Part shown: positions 1 through 4,402 of the stretch, one piece after another
Position numbering within the stretch: the stretch's first letter is position 1
How the letters are laid out: each line of letters begins with the position of its first letter
Source: Candidatus Heimdallarchaeota archaeon
Lineage (GTDB): Archaea > Asgardarchaeota > Heimdallarchaeia > Heimdallarchaeales > Kariarchaeaceae
Direction of reading: 5' to 3'
DNA: 6,769 nt
Assembly: GCA_029882335.1 (NCBI GenBank)
Contig: JAOUKW010000221.1
Coordinates: 1 to 6,769, forward strand
Notes under the pieces: generated by a model
Told to the model about the DNA's origin: nothing
The model's database searches: none
What the model saw: the letters and a program-made list of their open reading frames with translations, nothing else
Made by a program: the position numbers and the translations under genes

Positions 1-303
1 GAAAGTACCACTCTTCAAGCAAGATTTGATGATGAAAAACGAGCACTAGAGATTATTGCAAATACTAAACTTGGAGATGGTTTATCTATGGAAAAAGTCA
101 TGTCCGAACTGAGGAAAAATACTGCAAGTTCTGATGAGGTAGTCCGTTTACAAAATAAAATTAATGAACTCGAAATAAAAATTAAAATGGAAAGAGAAGA
201 AAATGAGAAAATTCAAATGGAGTTATCAACCTCATTTATGGAAAAAATTACTAGATATGATGAAATGATTGAAAATTTAAAATCAAGATTAGGGGAAGAA
301 TAA
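1..303 (+). CDS. C-terminal part of a coiled-coil protein (5' truncated)
   Basis: Reading frame 1 is open from the first base to a TAA at 301-303, giving 100 residues with the true start outside the window. An internal ATG at 88 lies in the same frame, but the residues before it are equally protein-like (ESTTLQARFDDEKRALEII), so this is treated as a partial gene and not a 71-residue one. The last 60 or so residues are very rich in Glu, Lys, Ile and Leu with heptad-like spacing (for example VVRLQNKINELEIKIKMERE), which indicates a coiled coil ending at the C-terminus. No catalytic motif, membrane segment or known domain is visible. It could be the tail of an SMC-like, prefoldin-like or structural protein; the visible part is too short and too low in complexity to choose. 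It lies on the same strand as the next gene, 113 nt upstream of it. Confidence 0.75.
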   Translation, partial: ESTTLQARFDDEKRALEIIANTKLGDGLSMEKVMSELRKNTASSDEVVRLQNKINELEIKIKMEREENEKIQMELSTSFMEKITRYDEMIENLKSRLGEE

Positions 304-374
304 AAATTCAGAGATTTGCTTTTCGAAAAAAAATTATTCTAAATACCTAGTTAGATAGCGTTTCAAGTCTGTAG

Positions 375-383
375 TTTTTTAAA
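375..383 (+). promoter_or_regulatory. Candidate TATA box for the HhH-eL33 gene
   Basis: TTTTTTAAA lies in the 113-nt gap before the ATG at 417. With the usual archaeal spacing of about 26 nt from the box centre, transcription would start near 405 and leave a leader of about 12 nt. That leader contains the purine run GAGAGAG (406-412), which is at best a weak ribosome binding site. The region is AT-rich, so chance TATA-like strings are expected; a second one (ATATTTTA, 398-405) sits too close to the ATG to serve it. Confidence 0.3.
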
Positions 384-416
384 CAATTAGAAGAAAGATA
401 TTTTAGAGAGAGAATA

Positions 417-1706
417 ATGGTAGACTTAACCGAAGTAAAAGGTATTGGTCCAGCTACTGCAGTAAAATTGCATGCAGCAGGTATTAATACTGCAGAAAAG
501 TTATCAAAATCGGAAGCTGAACACCTAATTATCCATGGTATAGGAAAAGCTAGTGCTCTTAAAATCATACAAGCTGCAAAAGAGGCTATCGGTAGTCAAG
601 AATCAATTTCAAAAGATAGTCCCAAGACAGAAGAACCTAAGCAAGAAAAAGTAAGCACATCACCCAAAAAGGAGAAAGTTGTTGCTGAAAAGAAAGTTGT
701 TAAAACAGAGCAAGTAGTAGAAGACATTGGACCTAAATTATCTGACATTAAAGGATTAGGTAAGAAAATTGAGTCAATTTTAAATGATAATGGAATATCT
801 ACTGTCGAGGAATTAGCCAAAACTGACCCTGAAGCTCTATCAAGAATAGATGGTATTTCTGAAAATGCTGCTGATAAAATTACCAAAGGTGCAGCAGATA
901 TGCTAGGCTTACCTGCACCAGGTAAAGAAAGACAAAAGGCAGAAAAGAAGAAAGAGGAACTAAAGAAGGCCGCAAAAGAAGGAAAATTATCTGAGGATCA
1001 AAGATCCCCCCTCCCCATGGGAATACCCACAAAGAAAAAACGTGGAGTTCAAATAAGAACCACAGCAGATCAAGATGAACCCATTAGAAAGGTAAAGAAG
1101 AAAGAAGGTTGGGTAGTAAAGAAAAAAGAATTATCTCCTGACGAAATCGAAGAAAGAAGAAAACGAATGGAGGAAATGTCTAAATCTTCGAAGATCACAA
1201 GAGATATTCCTCAAAGACCGCTACCAGTAAAAGCACAAAAAACCAGTAAATCAATCAAAACTGAAAAACCAGTTAAAAAACTTAAAGAAGAAAAGCCTAT
1301 TGTTGTTAAAAAGGAAAAGAAAAAGACAAAGGCAGAAGTATACTATACTACACTTGATTTACAACCAAAAGAAGTGGTCAAAAAACCAAAATCTGGAAAG
1401 GAAACCACTGGTCAACCTACACCAAGAATTTCTGTAGAAAAGAATACTTATTTGGGTAGAGTTTCATCTCATCGAAGAAGTCGAAGAGTAAAACATGAGA
1501 GACAATTAATAGTAGACCTAAATGATGAATTCCATCCAGAAATGCTTTTGGGGCAAAATGTATATGTCACCTATCCAGATAACGAACAAAGAGTATCAGG
1601 ATCAGTCACTAAACGGTTTGGTAAACCATCCTCAAAGAAAGTATTAGTAAATTTCAAAAAAGGTATTAGATTAGAAGCAATTTCTCAAAAGGTATACATT
1701 AAATAA
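417..1706 (+). CDS. HhH-repeat protein fused to a C-terminal eL33 (L35Ae)-like ribosomal domain
   Basis: 429 residues in one uninterrupted frame from an ATG. Residues about 3-55 form a tandem helix-hairpin-helix unit with the hairpins VKGIGPATA and IHGIGKASA, resembling the RadA/Rad51 N-terminal domain. A second unit spans about 105-162 (IKGLGKKIE, then IDGISENAA). Residues 171-330 are a low-complexity charged linker with 41 lysines in 160 positions and many Glu. Residues about 345-429 match the small beta-barrel protein eL33: YLGRVSSHRRSRRVKHERQL opens the barrel, LLGQNVYVTYP follows the pattern of 'iGkkV.y..p', and VTKRFG plus VLVNFKKGI correspond to the family's 'V.rpHG..G.vra.F.kgLp' core, ending AISQKVYI. 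Free-standing eL33 is normally only about 85-110 residues. HhH units bind the nucleic-acid backbone, and eL33 sits in the large ribosomal subunit. The HhH calls are strong and the eL33 call good. Whether it is the organism's ribosomal protein or a repurposed paralogue cannot be told. Confidence 0.85.
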   Translation: MVDLTEVKGIGPATAVKLHAAGINTAEKLSKSEAEHLIIHGIGKASALKIIQAAKEAIGSQESISKDSPKTEEPKQEKVSTSPKKEKVVAEKKVVKTEQVVEDIGPKLSDIKGLGKKIESILNDNGISTVEELAKTDPEALSRIDGISENAADKITKGAADMLGLPAPGKERQKAEKKKEELKKAAKEGKLSEDQRSPLPMGIPTKKKRGVQIRTTADQDEPIRKVKKKEGWVVKKKELSPDEIEERRKRMEEMSKSSKITRDIPQRPLPVKAQKTSKSIKTEKPVKKLKEEKPIVVKKEKKKTKAEVYYTTLDLQPKEVVKKPKSGKETTGQPTPRISVEKNTYLGRVSSHRRSRRVKHERQLIVDLNDEFHPEMLLGQNVYVTYPDNEQRVSGSVTKRFGKPSSKKVLVNFKKGIRLEAISQKVYIK

Positions 1707-1721
1707 GTCCTAAATTAAAAT

Positions 1722-1749
1722 TTTGCGTTTAGTAAGGCTTATACGCAAA
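1722..1749 (+). terminator. Hairpin downstream of the HhH-eL33 gene, possible terminator
   Basis: TTTGCGT (1722-1728) and ACGCAAA (1743-1749) form a perfect 7-bp stem with three G-C pairs around a 14-nt loop, starting 15 nt after the stop codon. A T-enriched stretch (ATTTTTAAATTG, from 1757) follows. Archaeal termination relies mainly on T-tracts, so the hairpin may instead stabilise or help process the mRNA 3' end. The location is apt, but a stem of this size can arise by chance. Confidence 0.4.
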
Positions 1750-1811
1750 TTGTAGAATTTTTAAATTGATATAATTGCATTATTTACAATCAATAACAAC
1801 AAATATAGAAA

Positions 1812-1826
1812 TTAATTTGAAATTAA
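1812..1826. repeat. 15-bp palindrome upstream of the winged-helix gene
   Basis: TTAATTT, a single G, then AAATTAA: perfect 7-bp arms around one central base. It lies about 33 bp upstream of the TATA-like box of the regulator gene, a position where an activator or an autoregulator could bind. It consists almost only of A and T, so chance occurrence is a real possibility. Confidence 0.35.
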
Positions 1827-1855
1827 CTTTCAATTTAATATTTTAATTGAGAAAG
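1827..1855. promoter_or_regulatory. Imperfect dyad with TTGAGAAA element at the winged-helix promoter
   Basis: The left part CTTTCAATT (1827-1835) and the right part AATTGAGAAAG (1845-1855) are mirror images except for an extra GA in the right part. The right part ends 3 bp before the TATA-like box and contains TTGAGAAA (1847-1854), the same 8 bases that form half of the larger palindrome at 2546-2566 beyond the gene. Position and sharing suggest an operator for the gene's own winged-helix product. This is inference; no binding data can be seen in sequence. Confidence 0.35.
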
Positions 1856-1858
1856 AGA

Positions 1859-1867
1859 TTTTTATAA
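1859..1867 (+). promoter_or_regulatory. TATA box of the winged-helix regulator gene
   Basis: TTTTTATAA is centred at 1863, 21-24 nt before the two adjacent ATG codons at 1884 and 1887. Standard archaeal spacing would start the transcript at or within a few bases of the ATGs, implying a leaderless mRNA. No Shine-Dalgarno-like sequence precedes the start, which agrees. Confidence 0.5.
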
Positions 1868-1883
1868 CAGAAAAATTAATGAA

Positions 1884-2534
1884 ATGATGAAATATTCGGG
1901 AGAATACAAGGATATACTAACTTTTGAACCTGTCTTATTTAAGGTTATTGAGGAAGAAGAAGTTCAAAAATTAATAAGAGATCCATTATATGCTCCTTTG
2001 ATCATGATACTTCGAGATGGACCTATGACTGTTAGGGAAATTGAGGCAAGATATAATGAAGAAGCAGATAAGGAAAGATCAGATAAATCAATCTATAGAT
2101 ACCTTAAAACCTTGGAAAAAGCAGAAATAGTCATCCCCGCCGGACAGAGAGTCATATTAGGAAAAACTGCATCAGAAACATTATTTTCTCGTACTGCATT
2201 AGCATTTTATTTAACAAACGAACATAAAGACTTTTGGTTGACAAACCAAGGAGGAAGAATGACTGAATCTATTGCTTCTTTATTAACTCATTTAATTCCC
2301 GGTAATGTAGATATTAAAAAATTAAATCATATTTTTTACGAAATTAGCTCTCAAAGAATTGAAAATTTAAGAAAAATGGTTAAACAAAGTACAGCTAAAA
2401 CTTATCATAACATCTCAGATTTGGACTGGAAAAAAATTCAATTTTTATTTAATTTTAGTGGAATGGTTGGCGTTTTTATAGAAAATCCATCTTTATTAGA
2501 TAAGATAAAAGATTGCTTCAATGCACCAGTATGA
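1884..2534 (+). CDS. ArsR-like winged helix-turn-helix transcriptional regulator
   Basis: 216 residues. Residues about 25-100 form a winged-helix domain: a helix with the pattern 'D.LYAPLIMILRDGPMTVREIEARY', then SDKSIYRYLKTLEKAEIV as the recognition helix, then a beta wing (PAGQRVILGKTASETLFSR). The phrase 'iL.dGpmTvrEI ... siyryLktLe.a.iv' is typical of archaeal ArsR/MarR-like regulators. Residues about 104-216 are mostly helical and of unknown role, perhaps dimerisation or ligand sensing; no cysteine cluster for metal sensing is seen. The protein begins Met-Met (ATGATG at 1884), and the second ATG at 1887 fits the promoter spacing equally well, so the start is uncertain by one codon. No membrane segment is present. 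The gene has its own promoter and is flanked by palindromes that could be its operators. Its regulon cannot be read from sequence. Confidence 0.85.
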   Translation: MMKYSGEYKDILTFEPVLFKVIEEEEVQKLIRDPLYAPLIMILRDGPMTVREIEARYNEEADKERSDKSIYRYLKTLEKAEIVIPAGQRVILGKTASETLFSRTALAFYLTNEHKDFWLTNQGGRMTESIASLLTHLIPGNVDIKKLNHIFYEISSQRIENLRKMVKQSTAKTYHNISDLDWKKIQFLFNFSGMVGVFIENPSLLDKIKDCFNAPV

Positions 2535-2545
2535 TGATTTCACAA

Positions 2546-2566
2546 TTTTCTCAAATTTTGAGAAAA
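2546..2566. repeat. Perfect 21-bp palindrome, candidate operator
   Basis: The arms TTTTCTCAAA (2546-2555) and TTTGAGAAAA (2557-2566) are exact reverse complements around one central T, starting 11 nt after the regulator's stop codon. The A-rich sequence that follows on the + strand has no T-tract, so it looks less like a terminator than like a dimer-binding site. A good TATA-like string (TTTTAAATAA) begins 8 bp after it, and the half-site TTGAGAAA recurs at the regulator's own promoter. It is the longest perfect short-spacer dyad noticed in the window. Confidence 0.6.
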
Positions 2567-2573
2567 ATAAATC

Positions 2574-2583
2574 TTTTAAATAA
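2574..2583 (+). promoter_or_regulatory. Candidate TATA box after the 21-bp palindrome
   Basis: TTTTAAATAA is centred at about 2578, which predicts transcription from about 2604 rightward. The first ORF this would reach is the 43-codon ORF at 2632, with a leader of about 28 nt. A second, weaker string TTTTTATT (2600-2607) would put the start almost exactly at that ORF's ATG. The surrounding DNA is extremely AT-rich, so neither string is strong evidence. Confidence 0.25.
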
Positions 2584-2631
2584 TAGCTAACCAATCATCT
2601 TTTTATTCTGAAATTTCAATATATACAAAAT

Positions 2632-2763
2632 ATGAAACGATTGTTTAATTTTATAAAGATATTAATTTATTTTATATTTGCAAAAGATTATCCGAGAGGA
2701 AGAATAATCGAATATAATAAATATAATATAAATCCATACCCTTTATACTATTGGTATAGATAA
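2632..2763 (+). CDS. Possible small hydrophobic protein, 43 residues
   Basis: An ATG at 2632 opens a 43-codon frame ending in TAA at 2761-2763, inside an otherwise gene-free gap of almost 300 nt. The product starts MKRLFNFIKILIYFIFAKDY, which is two basic residues followed by a run of hydrophobic and aromatic residues like a short membrane anchor, and it ends in a polar, Tyr- and Asn-rich tail. The AT-rich codons (ATA, AAT, TAT, TTT) are what random AT-rich DNA would also give, and they bias any chance ORF toward Phe, Ile, Tyr and Asn, so the hydrophobicity is weak evidence. It resembles no family I recognise. Conservation in related genomes would decide whether it is real. Confidence 0.22.
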   Translation: MKRLFNFIKILIYFIFAKDYPRGRIIEYNKYNINPYPLYYWYR

Positions 2764-2776
2764 TCCATCATCTATA
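2755..2776. repeat. Inverted repeat TATAGAT / ATCTATA
   Basis: Perfect 7-bp arms (2755-2761 and 2770-2776) are separated by 8 nt. The repeat overlaps the end of the possible small ORF and lies about 20 bp upstream of the SRAP TATA box. As RNA it would be a weak, AT-only-plus-one-GC stem; as DNA it could be a protein-binding dyad. Confidence 0.3.
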
Positions 2777-2786
2777 AGAAACCAAA

Positions 2787-2821
2787 ACCTAATATGCTTA
2801 TAAAACGATGTATTATTAGGT
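2787..2821. repeat. Inverted repeat bracketing the SRAP promoter
   Basis: ACCTAATA (2787-2794) and TATTAGGT (2814-2821) are exact 8-bp reverse complements with a 19-nt spacer. The spacer contains the TATA-like box, and the right arm lies just upstream of the predicted transcription start. A repressor binding both arms would cover the promoter. Several 8-bp repeats with spacers up to 30 nt are expected by chance in a window this long; the placement is what makes this one notable. Confidence 0.4.
2797..2805 (+). promoter_or_regulatory. TATA box of the SRAP gene
   Basis: CTTATAAAA is the cleanest archaeal TATA-like box in the window. It is centred at 2801, 31 nt before the ATG at 2832, so a transcript starting about 26 nt from the box centre would have a leader of only about 5 nt. 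No Shine-Dalgarno sequence precedes the ATG. Confidence 0.55.
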
Positions 2822-2831
2822 AACATAAGTT

Positions 2832-3509
2832 ATGTGCGGTAGATTTTCAAGATTTACAGGGATTGATTCAATTCAAGACAGATATGATTTGAAGACAATT
2901 ATAGAACTGGAATCAAATTATAATACTTCACCTCAGGACGAAGCAGTCGTTATACTTAGATCTGACATTAATCATAGCCAAAATATGATTTGGGGATTTC
3001 TCCCCTTTTGGTCAAAAACTAGAACAATATCAAACAAAACAATAAATGCTCGATCAGATTCCCTTGAGAAGAAATATTTCAAGCATTCATTTGAACAGAA
3101 AAGATGTATAATTCCTGTCAATGGTTTTTTTGAATGGAATAGCAGAACAAAACAACCATACTATATTCATCATGCAGACAATGAACTATTTAGTTTTGCC
3201 GGTCTATATGATATATGGAAATCAAATATGGGTGAAGTAGTTAATTCCTTTACAATTATAACCACAAAAGCAAATGAAACAATCAAACAAATCCATGATC
3301 GAATGCCAGTAATTATAGATAAAGAATATGAAGAACAATGGTTAGATCATACCACATCAATTTCAAAATTAAATTCAATTTTATCAACACCTACGATGCA
3401 GCCCTTAAATTTATATTCTGTTTCCTCATTTGTAAACTCACCTAAAAATAAAGGAATAAAATGCATCGAGCCGATATCAGAACAGAATTCATTATCGAAT
3501 TATTTCTAA
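2832..3509 (+). CDS. yedK: SRAP-domain (HMCES/YedK family) abasic-site DNA-protein crosslinking protein
   Basis: 225 residues, the usual length of a single-domain SRAP protein. The start MCGRF is diagnostic: after removal of Met, the exposed Cys2 forms a covalent thiazolidine link with abasic sites in single-stranded DNA, shielding them from strand breakage. All other family signatures are present: SP near 33-34, WGFLPFW (54-60), NARSDS with Asn72, RCIIPVNGFFEW with Glu101, AGLYDIW, TIITTKAN, and IHDRMPVI with His155. These match the active-site Asn, Glu and His of E. coli YedK in order and nearly in number (75, 105, 160). The C-terminal VSSFVNSPKNKGIKCIEPI is also typical. The active site therefore looks intact. 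The start is fixed by the essential Cys at position 2. The gene has its own promoter flanked by an inverted repeat and meets the next gene tail to tail with a 4-nt overlap. Confidence 0.96.
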   Translation: MCGRFSRFTGIDSIQDRYDLKTIIELESNYNTSPQDEAVVILRSDINHSQNMIWGFLPFWSKTRTISNKTINARSDSLEKKYFKHSFEQKRCIIPVNGFFEWNSRTKQPYYIHHADNELFSFAGLYDIWKSNMGEVVNSFTIITTKANETIKQIHDRMPVIIDKEYEEQWLDHTTSISKLNSILSTPTMQPLNLYSVSSFVNSPKNKGIKCIEPISEQNSLSNYF

Positions 3510-3531
3510 TTATTGAAGAATTCAATTCGAT
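3494..3531. repeat. Inverted repeat spanning two overlapping convergent stop codons
   Basis: ATCGAATT (3494-3501) and AATTCGAT (3524-3531) are exact 8-bp reverse complements with a 22-nt spacer that contains both stop codons (plus strand 3507-3509, minus strand 3506-3508). As RNA, either transcript could form the hairpin, so it might serve as a shared 3' end signal. There is no long T-tract on either strand, so a terminator role is only a guess. Confidence 0.35.
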
Positions 3532-4270
3532 TCAAAATAAATTCCATAAATTCCAATTTAAGAATGGAGTTCTTTAATTGCTGAACCATTGTAGTTTGGT
3601 ATCCTTTTGATAAAATTGACGTAGACATTGCATATTTGGGATTGGTCAATTCTAGATACATGTCATCATTGAAGAAATATTTTATCAGATTTGTATAGTT
3701 TACAGGTACCTTCCAAAACATGATAGATTGTAAATATTCAATAAAATCAATGGTGGTGATACCATTAACTCTGAAAAAATCAGTTATTAAATTTAAAACG
3801 TCAGGATTTATCTGTTTTGAGTCCCCTATTATTAAATTCCCTCCTTTCAATTTCTTAATACCCCTAATTATGTTTTGTAATTCTGAAAATAGATCATTTG
3901 TACTATCTAGATAAATTACACGATTTTCTTGATAGAATTTAAAGGAGATGAGTATTGTCTCACCGGATAGTTCATCATTATAATGATCCAACAAAATGAA
4001 TTTTGATCTATCAATATTATCAAAACTTGGTATATTTCCTTTTGTAAGTATAGTTGCTTCTTTTAATACCTTTCTAAAATCATTTTGATTGACATCAATT
4101 TCCTTGAAAATATCCTCCAAGTTATCTTCATTTAAATTACCTAACCGTTTTATACCAAACATTTTTAACTTTAAAATCAAGTCTGGAGGGCCGAAACAAA
4201 GTATATCAACGGGAAGATTTCGATAATTTCTCTCAGAAATTAATTTGATTTTTGATTCAATCATATTCAC
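3506..4270 (-). CDS. Uncharacterised protein, possibly a degenerate YprB-like RNase H-fold protein
   Basis: 254 residues if read from the GTG at 4270; an ATG two codons in (4264-4262) is an equally good start, and the minus-strand TATA box places the transcript start between them. No family is certain. Residues about 30-75 look helical with an HhH-like feel (LKMFGIKRLGNLNEDNLEDI, then LKEATILTKGN). Residues about 90-200 then follow the layout of YprB/TM0106-type 3'-5' exonuclease-like domains: a strand ending in Asp (FILLD, D95), a second strand (TILISFKFY), a helix, LIIGDSKQINPDVLNLI, then TTIDFIEYL and a stretch resembling the 'sLK..e' end. If so, the usual D-x-E catalytic pair reads D-H-Y here, so nuclease activity would probably be lost. 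No signal peptide or membrane segment is seen. It is convergent with SRAP and divergent from the M3 peptidase gene. Confidence 0.75.
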   Translation of the reverse strand: MNMIESKIKLISERNYRNLPVDILCFGPPDLILKLKMFGIKRLGNLNEDNLEDIFKEIDVNQNDFRKVLKEATILTKGNIPSFDNIDRSKFILLDHYNDELSGETILISFKFYQENRVIYLDSTNDLFSELQNIIRGIKKLKGGNLIIGDSKQINPDVLNLITDFFRVNGITTIDFIEYLQSIMFWKVPVNYTNLIKYFFNDDMYLELTNPKYAMSTSILSKGYQTTMVQQLKNSILKLEFMEFILNRIEFFNN

Positions 4271-4288
4271 ACAAGATATATGTGTTTG

Positions 4289-4299
4289 AATATAAATAT
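4289..4299 (-). promoter_or_regulatory. Minus-strand TATA box of the divergent region
   Basis: Read on the minus strand the element is TTTATATT within the near-palindromic stretch 4288-4301 (arms GAATA and TATTC). The centre near 4293 predicts a start at about 4267, between the GTG (4270) and ATG (4264) candidates of the minus-strand gene. The mRNA would be essentially leaderless. A short dyad ACACA/TGTGT (4269-4285) overlaps the region between box and start. Confidence 0.45.
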
Positions 4300-4372
4300 T
4301 CAGAGTTTATTGTTTATAACCAAAATTGAGTATTAGATTTCTTGTATGGATTCAGAAAACACAAAAATAAAG

Positions 4373-4381
4373 AATAAATAT
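4373..4381 (+). promoter_or_regulatory. Candidate TATA box of the M3 peptidase gene
   Basis: AATAAATAT is centred at 4377, exactly 26 nt before the ATG at 4403, so a leaderless transcript is predicted. No Shine-Dalgarno-like sequence lies between them. Together with the minus-strand box it makes the 132-nt gap 4271-4402 a divergent promoter region, with about 75 bp between the two boxes. Confidence 0.4.
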
Positions 4382-4402
4382 CATTTTTATCAGTAAAACA
4401 AT

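Noticed and set aside
171..260. A/T-rich repetitive-looking stretch considered as a DNA repeat
   Set aside because: It is the coding sequence of a coiled coil; no exact repeat unit is present.
347..886. Two minus-strand open frames (347-568 and 596-886)
   Set aside because: They lie antisense to the HhH-eL33 gene, and their residues are what the complementary strand of that gene would give; no promoter or family resemblance was seen.
1879..1887. ATG at 1879 just before the regulator start
   Set aside because: It reaches a stop after two codons (ATG AAA TGA) and is out of frame; probably incidental.
2535..2831. Cluster of inverted repeats considered as a CRISPR fragment, riboswitch or mobile-element end
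   Set aside because: The dyads differ from one another, there are no regularly spaced direct repeats, no flanking target duplication, and no recognisable riboswitch core.
3720..3914. Plus-strand open frame of 64 codons
   Set aside because: It is wholly antisense to the minus-strand gene at 3506-4270, which has a better length, promoter and protein-like composition.
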